A stretch of DNA of 16,212 nucleotides from Bacteroidota bacterium (GTDB taxonomy: Bacteria; Bacteroidota; Bacteroidia; Flavobacteriales; Flavobacteriaceae): NCBI GenBank assembly GCA_004356305.1, contig SMXJ01000139.1:1-16212 (forward strand). The letters are read 5' to 3'. Position 1 is the first letter of the stretch, and the number at the start of each line of letters is the position of its first letter. The position numbers and the translations under genes were made by a program. Below are positions 1 through 7,810 of this stretch, in pieces. The notes under the pieces were generated by a model that was not told the DNA's origin, did not search any database, and saw only the letters and a program-made list of their open reading frames with translations.

Positions 1-1
1 A

Positions 2-184
2 AAAGAGTTAATTATGGAAACTGTTAAAGATTTGTTATTTAAAGAGGGAATGAAAAATTCGGTACGCTTGTTGGGTATTAGCATTTCGAATCTCAATAAC
101 GATCCCAATAGCAATAAGGATAATAAAGAGGCAAGGCCGCCTCTGGAGAAAACCATAGACGTACAACTTAAATTGGACTTTTAG
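2..184 (+). CDS. dinB: DNA polymerase IV, C-terminal end (partial)
   Basis: An open frame enters from the left edge and ends at TAG 182-184, giving the last 60 residues of a protein. It contains VRLLGISISNLN, the conserved final strand segment of the little-finger domain of Y-family polymerases. It ends in QLKLDF, which matches the kind of beta-clamp-binding tail (QL-x-L-F type) found at the C-terminus of DinB. DinB is an error-prone translesion polymerase that is recruited to stalled forks by the sliding clamp. The catalytic palm and fingers lie outside the window, so the assignment rests on this tail only. An unrelated protein with a similar end is possible but unlikely. Confidence 0.75.
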   Translation, partial: KELIMETVKDLLFKEGMKNSVRLLGISISNLNNDPNSNKDNKEARPPLEKTIDVQLKLDF

Positions 185-237
185 CTTATGTAGAGAAACT
201 ACTTTTTAATCTAATTATTAATTTAATGCTTACCATT

Positions 238-1053
238 ATGAAAAAAGTAGTTTTAATTTTAAGTGTTGCTGTTCTTACAACGGTTTTCATTTCCTGCAAA
301 AATAATCCCGATAATCATCGAGACAAAGAAATTGTTGAAGACGTCCCTGAAACCCAACTAAGTGATACTTCAGTAGATCTCGCATGGGTCGATACTAAGG
401 AGATCGATCCAGAGACACAGGCAGAATATCTGTATATAACCGCGTTCAGTGGTTTAAGCCTACGGGAATATGGCAATCTGCAAAGTGAGAAATTGGCACG
501 TATGCCTTATGGAACTAAGGTAAAAGTGCTCAATGCTGAAAAAAATACCACAATGAACGTTGACGGTATTAAAGGAGGTATGAACGAAGTGGAATTCAAC
601 CACAAAAAGGGATTCGCTTTTAACGGTTATTTGTCTAAATACTTCCCTCCGGAGGGTGATATTTCTGTAAAAGGATACGCAAATGAATTGAATCGAATTT
701 TTCCTGAAATTGTCTTTACAGAATCGACCGGAGGTACCGCAAGTAATCCCAGCAATACTGAAACCATAGTCTTGCCTGGGGCAAAATGGCATGAAGCATT
801 CTTCACTGCACAACGATTATTCGACTTCCCTAAGGAATTCAATTTTCCAGATCCGAAAGGGAATAACTCCGAGACCATCACCGATAGAAAACCTAAGAGA
901 GGAGTTTGGGTGAGTCAGTTAGAAATAACACGTAAGGATAATGTCCTGGAAAAGATCGAGTATGTATATAAGTCTAAGAAATTTGACAGCAAAGTCACCA
1001 TAGTAAAAGAAAGTGGTGCGATGAAGATTTCGAAAACAGAGGAGGTGAAGTAA
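238..1053 (+). CDS. SH3-domain lipoprotein of unknown function
   Basis: This is a 271-residue predicted lipoprotein. The N-terminus MKKVVLILSVAVLTTVFISC has two lysines, a hydrophobic stretch and a lipobox-like FISC with Cys20, so it is probably exported and lipid-anchored. An in-frame ATG lies 12 bases upstream (226), but 238 puts the lysines directly at the N-terminus as in a normal signal peptide. Roughly residues 63-135 look like a bacterial SH3 domain (LYITAFSGLSLREYGN, then MPYGTKVKVL and KGFAFNGYLSKYFPPE), a fold often found in cell-wall-associated or periplasmic proteins. The C-terminal half (about 135-271) is a separate soluble region that I do not recognise. It lies just after dinB and converges with pyk across a terminator. 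No enzyme motif is visible, so no function is assigned. Confidence 0.8.
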   Translation: MKKVVLILSVAVLTTVFISCKNNPDNHRDKEIVEDVPETQLSDTSVDLAWVDTKEIDPETQAEYLYITAFSGLSLREYGNLQSEKLARMPYGTKVKVLNAEKNTTMNVDGIKGGMNEVEFNHKKGFAFNGYLSKYFPPEGDISVKGYANELNRIFPEIVFTESTGGTASNPSNTETIVLPGAKWHEAFFTAQRLFDFPKEFNFPDPKGNNSETITDRKPKRGVWVSQLEITRKDNVLEKIEYVYKSKKFDSKVTIVKESGAMKISKTEEVK

Positions 1054-1074
1054 CTTCTTTTTTAAGAATTTATG

Positions 1075-1109
1075 AAAAACCTTGAACCAGATAAAGTTTC
1101 AGGGTTTTT
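1075..1109. terminator. Bidirectional terminator between the lipoprotein gene and pyk
   Basis: The arms AAAAACCTTGAA (1075-1086) and TTCAGGGTTTTT (1098-1109) pair over 12 positions, with a single G-U wobble and an 11-nt loop. The A-run on one side and T-run on the other make it work on both strands. It sits in the 71-bp gap between the convergent lipoprotein and pyruvate kinase genes and probably ends both transcripts. Confidence 0.75.
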
Positions 1110-1124
1110 CTTCAAAGGAGAAAA

Positions 1125-2552
1125 TTAAACCTGTGAAATTCTTAGGGTATTCACCATCCCTTTATCCACTATAGGCATGGCGGCCAGGTTAATCAGGTAA
1201 TCCCCTTTCTTTACGAAACCTTGTTCATAGGCAATGCGGTTCACATCATCAACGGTCTCATCTGTACTCACAAACTTGTCGTAATAAAAGGCTTTCACCC
1301 CCCATAATAAATTCAATCGGGAAAGAATTCGCTTATTCGATGTATACACCAATATGTGTGCGTCCGGTCTCCAGGCCGAAATTTGAAACGCAGTATATCC
1401 ACTATTGGTAAGTGTGCAAATAGCACTTGCTTCTATTTCGTTGGCCATTTTGGCGGCGTGATAACAAACCGATTTGGTGATATATCGATCAGTGCGTATG
1501 TGTGGGGGTTCATAGGGTACCGTGATGAGGTCACTATTCTCAACCTGTGTACAAATATTAGCCATGGTCTGAATCACCTCTACTGGATATTTACCTACGG
1601 AAGTTTCTGCGGAAAGCATCACGGCATCAGCTCCATCCATAACAGAATTGGCAACATCATTTACTTCTGCCCGGGTGGGCGTTAACGAAGTTATCATAGT
1701 CTCCATCATTTGGGTAGCGATGATCACCGGAATTCTGGCCCGTTTGGCTGTAAGTACCAATTCTTTTTGAATAAGTGGCACTTCTTCGGCAGGCACTTCT
1801 ACTCCCAAATCACCCCTGGCCACCATCAACCCATCGCAATAGGCAACAATTTTGTCGATATTTTTGACCGCTTCCGGCTTTTCGATCTTAGCGATAATAG
1901 GAATTTTATATTCACTATGCTTCTCGATCAAGGCTTGCAATTCCATTAAATCCTCAGGTTTTCGAACAAACGATAAAGCGATCCAATCTACCTGTTGTTC
2001 GATGGCAAATATTGCGTCTTCTTTGTCTTTTTGCGTAAGTGCAGGCAGTGAGATATTTGTATTGGGTAAGTTCACTCCTTTTTTGGAGCGCAATGGTCCC
2101 CCTTGAATTACTTTGGCTCTAACGGTATCTTTGCGGTTGGTATTAAGAACTTCAAAGATAAGTTTACCGTCATCCAAAAGGATTCGTTCTTTGGGTTTTA
2201 CGTCCTTCGAAAAGTTATCGTAATTCATATAAACTTTCTCGTGTGTGCCCTCAAATTCTTCTCCTGTACAAAAATCGAGCTCATCGCCTATATTCACCAC
2301 CACTTCTTCTTTCATCATTCCAACTCGAAGTTTAGGTCCTTGCAGATCGGCCAGGATAGCAGTGGAAGAGCCCATCTCATCCCCCAGATCGCGAATCATT
2401 TTTATGCGTTTTTTTACCTCCTCATAATTGGCGTGTGAAAAGTTGATCCTGAAAACGTTGACCCCTTCAATGATCATTCGTTTCAAGATTTTTTTATCTC
2501 TGGTGGCAGGCCCAAGGGTTGCTACAATCTTCGTTTTCTTTTGAGCTGACAT
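1125..2552 (-). CDS. pyk: Pyruvate kinase
   Basis: This gene encodes 475 residues, the usual length for bacterial pyruvate kinase, which makes pyruvate and ATP from phosphoenolpyruvate and ADP at the end of glycolysis. Visible family motifs in order: ATLGPAT near residue 11, the active-site R35-I-N37-F-S39-H, LADLQGPKLRVG (about 68-78) leading into the B domain, and IIAKIEKPEA (219-228) holding the catalytic lysine K222 and metal ligand E224. After these come ARGDLG (245-250), IATQMMETM with T280, and SAETSVGKYP (314-323). The C-terminal regulatory domain is present. It is the last gene of the minus-strand operon: its ATG directly abuts the TAG of the upstream gene (zero spacing), which suggests translational coupling. 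It ends at a bidirectional terminator. Confidence 0.97.
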   Translation of the reverse strand: MSAQKKTKIVATLGPATRDKKILKRMIIEGVNVFRINFSHANYEEVKKRIKMIRDLGDEMGSSTAILADLQGPKLRVGMMKEEVVVNIGDELDFCTGEEFEGTHEKVYMNYDNFSKDVKPKERILLDDGKLIFEVLNTNRKDTVRAKVIQGGPLRSKKGVNLPNTNISLPALTQKDKEDAIFAIEQQVDWIALSFVRKPEDLMELQALIEKHSEYKIPIIAKIEKPEAVKNIDKIVAYCDGLMVARGDLGVEVPAEEVPLIQKELVLTAKRARIPVIIATQMMETMITSLTPTRAEVNDVANSVMDGADAVMLSAETSVGKYPVEVIQTMANICTQVENSDLITVPYEPPHIRTDRYITKSVCYHAAKMANEIEASAICTLTNSGYTAFQISAWRPDAHILVYTSNKRILSRLNLLWGVKAFYYDKFVSTDETVDDVNRIAYEQGFVKKGDYLINLAAMPIVDKGMVNTLRISQV

Positions 2553-3044
2553 CTAATTAAATATTAATTTGTGATTCGATTTTATTTGGTGCTCTTCTAT
2601 TTTATAGGCCGAAATGACCTGGTTTATCTCGTTGATCAGGGAGATGTTTTTCCGCAATGGGATAGTTTCATAATCGGATTCGATTTTCAGAAAAAAATCT
2701 GCCTCCTTAAATTCAGGAAGTAACAGAGTTAACACTGTACTTTCTGATTCATCATCTCCAAATAGCCCTTCACTACTTTTAATATTAGCAACATTCGATT
2801 TGCATTTATTACTTACCAGATAATAAGTAGTATACCGAAATTGATCTTCAAATTTAAAAATGGGAAAAGTAACTTGTAGTCCCTCGTTCGAATAATCCAG
2901 ATCGGCTCTTTTTCGTTTTAACCTTAACTTGAGATGCTGATTGAGGGTAAACGCCATCTTATAGGCTTCCTCACTACAATGTATGGCAACCAAAGAAAAA
3001 TCTTCTTTAAGGTCATCATTCAAAAGCAATTTATGATGGGCCAT
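2553..3044 (-). CDS. IPExxxVDY-family-like conserved Bacteroidota protein
   Basis: This is a soluble 163-residue protein with no signal peptide or membrane segment. Its position between rnc and pyk, its start (MAHHKLLLNDDLKEDFSLVAIHC), the central FPIFKFEDQFRYTTYYLVSN and the end (VISAYKIEEHQIKSNHKLIF) resemble the small family annotated in flavobacteria as IPExxxVDY family proteins. The naming motif itself is degenerate here. The family has no known biochemical role. The gene abuts pyk with no spacing, and a 42-bp gap, the longest in the operon, separates it from rnc. That gap may carry an internal promoter. I am confident it is a real gene and moderately confident of the family name. Confidence 0.8.
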   Translation of the reverse strand: MAHHKLLLNDDLKEDFSLVAIHCSEEAYKMAFTLNQHLKLRLKRKRADLDYSNEGLQVTFPIFKFEDQFRYTTYYLVSNKCKSNVANIKSSEGLFGDDESESTVLTLLLPEFKEADFFLKIESDYETIPLRKNISLINEINQVISAYKIEEHQIKSNHKLIFN

Positions 3045-3055
3045 ACTTTTTTTTA

Positions 3056-3085
3056 TAAAAATACGGTATTGCGGTTTAAAACAAA
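3056..3085 (-). promoter_or_regulatory. Possible internal promoter for the IPExxxVDY-like gene and pyk
   Basis: Read on the minus strand, TTTG (3085-3082) is followed after 18 bases by TATTTTTA (3063-3056). This is one base off the Bacteroidota -7 consensus TAnnTTTG and has near-standard spacing. It fills the only sizeable gap in the operon. The predicted transcript start would be only a few bases before the ATG at 3044, giving an unusually short leader, so this is tentative. Confidence 0.3.
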
Positions 3086-3086
3086 A

Positions 3087-3833
3087 CTATTCATGGTTTT
3101 GAATTTGCATTTGCCTCTGGAGTTTGTAATAGGCGCGTTTGGCAGCTCTTTCCTCAGCTTTTTTCTTAGAAGTACCTCTCGCCTTGGCTACGGTATCCTG
3201 TTCCAATTGAAGTTTTACGGCAAAATGTTTTAAGGGATCGTTCCCTGTATCCTCGTATGTATTAAACTTAAAGCTCTTTTTATTTTTTTGGCACCATTCG
3301 ATAAAGAGACTTTTGTAACTTATTATTTTTCCTTCCAATTTCTGAATATCCACATAAGGCTTTATCACCCTACGATGGATAAATTTCTCACAATCTCTAT
3401 ACCCTTTATCCAAGTATATCGCACCTACAAGGGCCTCAAAGACATTTCCATGAATATTCTCTCCAAATTGTTTAGTAGGAATATTGGTCTTGACCAGAGC
3501 AATCAGATTAAGGTCTCGTCCTAATTCGTTCAAGTGCTCTCTACTCACAACTTTAGACCGCATTTTCGTGAGATACCCTTCATTGCCTCCCGGAACTTTT
3601 TTGAAAAGATGTGCAGCTATCACAGATCCCAACACCGCGTCGCCCAAAAACTCCAGTCGTTCATAATTTTGTGGAGACCCCTCTGTATTGGTAGTGTTCA
3701 TTGAGCGGTGGGTGAACGCCTCTTTGTAAATAGTAATATCCCCTGGTTTAAAAGCCAGTATTTTTTTTACACCTACGTAGAATTTTTCGTCCTTTTCAGA
3801 ACGGGAAGAGAATATGTTTTTTATGGAAGTCAT
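3087..3833 (-). CDS. rnc: Ribonuclease III
   Basis: This 248-residue endonuclease cuts double-stranded RNA and processes rRNA precursors. The family signature ERLEFLGDAV lies at residues 58-67 (acidic E58, E61, D65). A second catalytic block reads GNVFEALVGAIYLDKG, with E133 matching the essential E117 of the E. coli enzyme. The residue aligned with E. coli D114 is N130, a substitution I recall as common in Bacteroidota. A double-stranded RNA-binding domain occupies about 173-238 and ends in a basic KKKAEERAAKRAYYKL helix. It lies 5 bp downstream of fabF, so the two are co-transcribed; acpP-fabF-rnc is a widely conserved arrangement. Confidence 0.95.
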   Translation of the reverse strand: MTSIKNIFSSRSEKDEKFYVGVKKILAFKPGDITIYKEAFTHRSMNTTNTEGSPQNYERLEFLGDAVLGSVIAAHLFKKVPGGNEGYLTKMRSKVVSREHLNELGRDLNLIALVKTNIPTKQFGENIHGNVFEALVGAIYLDKGYRDCEKFIHRRVIKPYVDIQKLEGKIISYKSLFIEWCQKNKKSFKFNTYEDTGNDPLKHFAVKLQLEQDTVAKARGTSKKKAEERAAKRAYYKLQRQMQIQNHE

Positions 3834-3838
3834 AGGCT

Positions 3839-5092
3839 TTAAGAGTCAAACTTCTTGAATAGAACACAAGCGTTATGACCGCCAAAACCAAAAGTGTTGC
3901 TCATGGCAACATTAATTTCCCGCTCTTGCACTTGGTTGAGCGTGAGATTTAGGGAAGGGTCTATATTTTCATCCACTGTAGTGTGGTTAATAGTAGGTGG
4001 AACCAAACTGTACTTCATAGCCAAAATTGACGCGATGGCCTCAATGGCACCGGCTGCACCCAAAAGGTGTCCGGTCATGGATTTGGTTGAGTTAATATTA
4101 ATATCGTTTGCGTGCTCGCCAAAGACTTTGGATATAGCTTTCAACTCGGCTACGTCACCCAAAGGTGTAGAGGTGCCATGTGTATTGATAGTATCCACCT
4201 GTTCCGATGTCATTCCAGCATCTTGTAAACAGTTTAACATAACTCTTTCCACTCCAATTCCATCAGGATGCGGTGCGGTCATGTGATATGCGTCGCTAGA
4301 CATTCCCCCGCCAACAATTTCGGCGTAGATCTTAGCACCACGATTTTTAGCATACTCGTACTCTTCCAGTATCAAAGCACCCGCTCCTTCACCCAATACA
4401 AATCCGTCGCGAGTCATGTCAAACGGTCGTGAAGCAGTTTTGGGAGTATCATTTCTTGTAGATAGCGCATGCATTGCGTTGAAACCACCCATTCCAGCCT
4501 GAGTGACGGCAGCTTCACTTCCTCCGCTCACAATTATGTCACAATGTCCCAAACGAATATAATTCAAGGCATCGATCATAGCATTAGCCGAAGAGGCACA
4601 AGCGGAAACCGTAGTATAATTAGGTCCCATGAACCCATGTTTGATAGAGATGTTCCCTGGGGCGATATCTGCTATCATCTTAGGAATAAAGAAGGGGTTG
4701 AAACGCGGTGTTCCATCCCCTTCTGCAAAATTTATAACTTCATTTTGAAAAGTTTCTAATCCACCTATCCCGGCTCCCCAAATCACTCCAACTCTAAATT
4801 TGTCAATACGGTCTAGGTCAATATTTGCGTCTTCAATCGCTTCGTCACTTGAAACTAATGCATATTGAGCAAAACGGTCTAACTTCCGGGCTTGCTTCCT
4901 ATCAAAATGTTCTAGTGGATCATAATTTTTTACTTCACAAGCAAATTTAGTTTTGAACTTTTCAGTATCAAAATAGGTGATAGGCGCACAACCGCTTATC
5001 CCATTCTTAAGTCCATCCCAATATTCTGAGATGTTATTTCCGATGGGAGTGAGGGCACCAAGACCTGTTACTACAACTCGCTTTAGTTCCAT
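3839..5092 (-). CDS. fabF: 3-oxoacyl-ACP synthase II (beta-ketoacyl-ACP synthase)
   Basis: This condensing enzyme of type II fatty acid synthesis extends acyl-ACP with malonyl-ACP in the cytoplasm. It is 417 residues long, normal for FabF. The catalytic triad is complete: C165 in VSACASSANAM, H305 in NTHGTSTPLGD and H342 in KSMTGHLLGAAGA. The N-terminal VVVTGLGALTPIG and the C-terminal NTFGFGGHN are also typical. The start at 5092 gives the standard N-terminus just before the first strand. It sits 12 bp after acpP, the gene for its carrier substrate, and 5 bp before rnc, so it is clearly part of the same operon. Confidence 0.97.
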   Translation of the reverse strand: MELKRVVVTGLGALTPIGNNISEYWDGLKNGISGCAPITYFDTEKFKTKFACEVKNYDPLEHFDRKQARKLDRFAQYALVSSDEAIEDANIDLDRIDKFRVGVIWGAGIGGLETFQNEVINFAEGDGTPRFNPFFIPKMIADIAPGNISIKHGFMGPNYTTVSACASSANAMIDALNYIRLGHCDIIVSGGSEAAVTQAGMGGFNAMHALSTRNDTPKTASRPFDMTRDGFVLGEGAGALILEEYEYAKNRGAKIYAEIVGGGMSSDAYHMTAPHPDGIGVERVMLNCLQDAGMTSEQVDTINTHGTSTPLGDVAELKAISKVFGEHANDININSTKSMTGHLLGAAGAIEAIASILAMKYSLVPPTINHTTVDENIDPSLNLTLNQVQEREINVAMSNTFGFGGHNACVLFKKFDS

Positions 5093-5104
5093 ATGGAAGT
5101 AGTA

Positions 5105-5338
5105 TTATTTTGCTTCTTCGATATATGAAATAGCTTGACCTACAGTCGCTATGTTTTCAGCTTGATCGTCTGGAATTTGAATGTCGAATTCCTTTTCAAA
5201 TTCCATAATAAGCTCAACCGTATCCAGGGAGTCTGCCCCTAAGTCGTTTGTGAAACTAGCTTCGTTTACAACTTCGTTTTCGTCAACGCCTAATTTGTCT
5301 ACGATGATCGCTTTAACTCTTGATGCAATGTCTGACAT
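5105..5338 (-). CDS. acpP: Acyl carrier protein
   Basis: This is an acidic 77-residue carrier protein. The GADSLDTVEL motif holds S37, which receives the phosphopantetheine arm that carries growing acyl chains. Helix 1 (ASRVKAIIVDKLGVDE) and the C-terminal IATVGQAISYIEEA match the family, and the length is the usual one. It is the first gene of the minus-strand operon, directly ahead of fabF, and its promoter is probably the TATTTTTG element at 5371-5378. Confidence 0.97.
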   Translation of the reverse strand: MSDIASRVKAIIVDKLGVDENEVVNEASFTNDLGADSLDTVELIMEFEKEFDIQIPDDQAENIATVGQAISYIEEAK

Positions 5339-5370
5339 AATTATTATTTTTTAGATTTAATTATAATTTG

Positions 5371-5378
5371 CAAAAATA
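5371..5378 (-). promoter_or_regulatory. -7 element of the acpP operon promoter
   Basis: On the minus strand this reads TATTTTTG, an exact match to the Bacteroidota -7 consensus TAnnTTTG. It lies 33 bp before the acpP start codon, giving a leader of roughly 25 nt. No good TTTG -33 box is visible at the usual spacing. Confidence 0.55.
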
Positions 5379-5462
5379 AAATATTTTAATTTAATACAGC
5401 ACTTTAAACATAAAATGTGTTCTCAATTTAAACATTTTTAGTGAAGTAAATCTCTATTGCCG

Positions 5463-5470
5463 TACTTTTG
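5463..5470 (+). promoter_or_regulatory. -7 element upstream of purN
   Basis: TACTTTTG matches TAnnTTTG exactly and lies 46 bp before the purN ATG, pointing away from the acpP promoter in the 177-bp divergent gap. The -33 box is poor. Confidence 0.55.
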
Positions 5471-5515
5471 TAATTTATTTTAATTGTTTACTTCTTAACA
5501 CCGATAGAAACTATC

Positions 5516-6091
5516 ATGAAGAAGCGCATTGTAATTCTTGCTTCGGGCAGTGGCACCAATACTCAAAATATATTGGAATACTTTCAACAGGGTGATTTCG
5601 CCGAGGTGGTTCTCGTGTTGTCAAACAAGATAAACGCCAAAGTATTAGACCGCGCGAAAGCCTTTCACACAAATGCTTCTTCATTCACAAAAGAAGAATT
5701 AATTTCAGAAGAAGGAGTCCTTAAATCACTGAAAATCATGAAGCCGGACCTCATTGTCCTGGCTGGATTTTTGCTGAAAATTCCTCCTATCATTCTGGCG
5801 GAATTTCCTGATAAAGTAATAAATATCCACCCGGCCCTACTTCCGAAATACGGTGGAAAAGGAATGTATGGGGCCTCTGTTCATGAGGCTGTGGTTGCAA
5901 ATAATGAAACTGAAAGCGGGATCACCATACATTATGTGAACGAAAAATACGATGAAGGCGCCATCATTTTTCAGGAAAGTGTCACAATTTCGGAGGAAGA
6001 TTCCCCAGCCGATGTAGCCGCAAAAGTACATGAGTTGGAATACGATCATTTTCCAAGGGTGATTGAAAATATACTGCGTTCAGAAAAATAA
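5516..6091 (+). CDS. purN: Phosphoribosylglycinamide formyltransferase
   Basis: This 191-residue enzyme transfers the formyl group of 10-formyltetrahydrofolate to GAR, the third step of purine synthesis. The phosphate-binding SGSGTNTQNILEYF lies at residues 10-23. The catalytic residues are N103 and H105 in VINIHPALLP and D146 in NEKYDEGAII, matching N106, H108 and D144 of the E. coli enzyme. The start has no competing upstream ATG and follows a good -7 promoter element. The next gene, RNase H, begins 30 bp later and may be co-transcribed. A second purine-type enzyme, the PurF-like protein, lies two genes further on. Confidence 0.95.
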   Translation: MKKRIVILASGSGTNTQNILEYFQQGDFAEVVLVLSNKINAKVLDRAKAFHTNASSFTKEELISEEGVLKSLKIMKPDLIVLAGFLLKIPPIILAEFPDKVINIHPALLPKYGGKGMYGASVHEAVVANNETESGITIHYVNEKYDEGAIIFQESVTISEEDSPADVAAKVHELEYDHFPRVIENILRSEK

Positions 6092-6101
6092 TAATAAGTT
6101 C

Positions 6102-6113
6102 CCGCCTTGGCGG
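6102..6113. repeat. Short GC-rich palindrome between purN and the RNase H gene
   Basis: CCGCCTTGGCGG can form a small hairpin with CCGCC/GGCGG arms in an AT-rich setting. There is no T-run after it, so it is not a standard terminator. It covers a potential TTG start at 6107 and ends 8 bp before the preferred ATG of the next gene, so it could affect its translation. Confidence 0.4.
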
Positions 6114-6121
6114 ACCCTAAA

Positions 6122-6760
6122 ATGAGTACGAAAAAAGAAAAATTCTATGTGGTTTGGTTTGGAAATCCTTCGGGTATTTTTGGTAGCTGGAAAGAGTGTC
6201 AGCTTTCGATCAAAGGTGTGAAAGGGGCACAATACAAATCCTTTTTAACTTTTACCGAAGCCAAAGAAGCCTACAGCAAAGAATATTCGGACTACAAAGG
6301 TAAAAACACAAAAAAGAGATCACTTACCAAGGAGGAGCTCACCGAAATTGGTGATCCCAATCTTTACTCCATAGCTGTAGATGCAGCTTCCAGTGGTAAC
6401 CCCGGGAAAATGGAATATCGTGGTGTAGACACCCAAACTCATAAGCAGCTATTTTATCAAGGGCCTTTTGCGCAAGGAACCAACAATGTGGGTGAATTTT
6501 TGGCCCTCGTCCACGGATTGGCTTTCCTCCAACAACAAAAGAGTGACCGAATTATCTATAGCGATTCCCGAATTGCAATGGGTTGGGTGAAAAGAAAAAA
6601 ATGCAATACTAAATTGAAACAAACTCGTAAAAACACTACATTATTCGAGCTCATTTCTCGTGCCGAAGATTGGTTAAAAAATAACAGCTATACAACCGAA
6701 ATACTGAAATGGGAGACAAAAGCATGGGGAGAAATTCCAGCCGACTTCGGAAGAAAATAG
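6122..6760 (+). CDS. Ribonuclease H with N-terminal viroplasmin (hybrid-binding) domain
   Basis: This gene encodes 212 residues from the ATG at 6122. A TTG at 6107 would add five residues but lies inside a palindrome and precedes the conserved domain, so I reject it. Residues 7-53 (KFYVVWFGNPSGIFGSW, then QYKSFLTFTEAKEAY) form a caulimovirus viroplasmin-like domain, the module that binds RNA-DNA hybrids in RNase H1. The catalytic RNase H domain covers about 80-212, with all four carboxylates visible: D87 (SIAVDAASSGNPG), E125 (NNVGEFLALVHGL), D148 (IIYSDSR) and D208 (GEIPADFGRK). It removes RNA from hybrids, such as R-loops and primers. Two-domain enzymes of this kind are common in Bacteroidota. 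Confidence 0.92.
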   Translation: MSTKKEKFYVVWFGNPSGIFGSWKECQLSIKGVKGAQYKSFLTFTEAKEAYSKEYSDYKGKNTKKRSLTKEELTEIGDPNLYSIAVDAASSGNPGKMEYRGVDTQTHKQLFYQGPFAQGTNNVGEFLALVHGLAFLQQQKSDRIIYSDSRIAMGWVKRKKCNTKLKQTRKNTTLFELISRAEDWLKNNSYTTEILKWETKAWGEIPADFGRK

Positions 6761-6797
6761 GAGTTGAATTTCATTTAATAATGAGTGGTGAAAACCG

Positions 6798-6805
6798 TAT
6801 CTTTG
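6798..6805 (+). promoter_or_regulatory. -7 element upstream of the PfkB-family kinase
   Basis: TATCTTTG is an exact TAnnTTTG match 24 bp before the kinase ATG at 6830, within the 69-bp gap after the RNase H gene. It suggests that the kinase has its own promoter. Confidence 0.55.
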
Positions 6806-6829
6806 CACCTTCATTTCTAAAGCTGTAAA

Positions 6830-7753
6830 ATGAGCAAACTCGTTATCGTTGGAACCGTCGCTTTTGATGCTATTGAAACCCCTTTTGGAAAGACGGACAA
6901 GATCTTAGGTGGAGCAGCTACATTTATCGCTTTAGCCGCATCACATTTTCAAGTCGACGGGGCAATCGTCTCTGTTGTAGGTGGAGATTTCCCGCAAGCA
7001 GATATCGACATGCTTTCTTCCAAAGGAATGGATGTTTCGGGATTACAAATCGTAAAAGATGGAAAAACCTTCTTTTGGGCCGGAAAATACCATAACGATA
7101 TGAACTCAAGAGAAACATTGGTAACCGAGCTAAATGTTCTCGCCGATTTTAATCCTGTTGTGCCATCAGCTTATCTGGATGCTGAAGTAGTGATGCTGGG
7201 AAATTTACACCCCCTGGTCCAATTAAGTGTTATTGAACAAATGATCGATCCGAAGTTAATCGTATTGGATACTATGAACTTTTGGATGGATAATGCGTTA
7301 GAAGATTTGAAACTGGTGATTTCCAAAGTAGATGTGATAACCATTAATGATGAAGAGGCGCGGCAGTTAACCGGAGAATTTTCGTTAGTTGTGGCAGCCC
7401 AAAAAATTATCGAGATGGGCCCGAAATATGTAATTATCAAAAAAGGAGAGCATGGTGCATTGTTGTTTCATCGTGATGAAGTCTTTTACGCCCCGGCTCT
7501 GCCTCTTGAGAAAGTATTTGACCCTACGGGTGCCGGCGATACCTTTGCGGGAGGGTTTACTGGCTATTTAACCAAGACAGAGGATTACAGCTTTGAGAAT
7601 ATGAAAACAGCGATTATCAATGGATCGGCGTTGGCGTCTTTTTGTGTTGAAAAATTTGGAACAGAGCGATTGTTAGAGCTCTCCAAAAAGGAATTACATC
7701 AGCGTTTACAACAATTTAAAAACCTAACACAATTCGACATTGGGTTAACATAA
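6830..7753 (+). CDS. PfkB/ribokinase-family sugar or nucleoside kinase
   Basis: This is a cytoplasmic 307-residue kinase of the PfkB (ribokinase) superfamily. The N-terminal GGAATFIALAASHF (27-40) is the first family signature. The second, DPTGAGDTFAGGF (231-243), holds the anion hole and the catalytic base D237. An NDEEAR block at 173-178 resembles the NxxE motif that positions Mg-ATP. The substrate cannot be read from the sequence; adenosine, ribose and fructose kinases are all possible. It has its own -7 promoter element and a strong terminator right after its stop. The following gene is a PurF-like phosphoribosyltransferase, so a nucleoside or ribose-linked substrate is an attractive but unproven idea. 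Confidence 0.9.
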   Translation: MSKLVIVGTVAFDAIETPFGKTDKILGGAATFIALAASHFQVDGAIVSVVGGDFPQADIDMLSSKGMDVSGLQIVKDGKTFFWAGKYHNDMNSRETLVTELNVLADFNPVVPSAYLDAEVVMLGNLHPLVQLSVIEQMIDPKLIVLDTMNFWMDNALEDLKLVISKVDVITINDEEARQLTGEFSLVVAAQKIIEMGPKYVIIKKGEHGALLFHRDEVFYAPALPLEKVFDPTGAGDTFAGGFTGYLTKTEDYSFENMKTAIINGSALASFCVEKFGTERLLELSKKELHQRLQQFKNLTQFDIGLT

Positions 7754-7757
7754 TATC

Positions 7758-7783
7758 ACGCCCTGACCATCGGGGCGTTTTTT
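7758..7783 (+). terminator. Rho-independent terminator after the PfkB-family gene
   Basis: A 9-bp stem (7758-7766 with 7770-7778, one G-U wobble) is closed by a 3-nt loop and followed by a run of six T. It begins 4 bases after the kinase stop codon and should separate that transcript from the PurF-like gene 28 bp downstream. Confidence 0.9.
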
Positions 7784-7810
7784 GTTTGAAATATTTATTT
7801 CTGAAGTATT

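Noticed and set aside
460..881. Minus-strand frames inside the lipoprotein gene
   Set aside because: They are antisense shadows without family features.
6107..6121. TTG start for the RNase H gene
   Set aside because: It lies inside a GC palindrome and adds five residues before the conserved domain; the ATG at 6122 is better.
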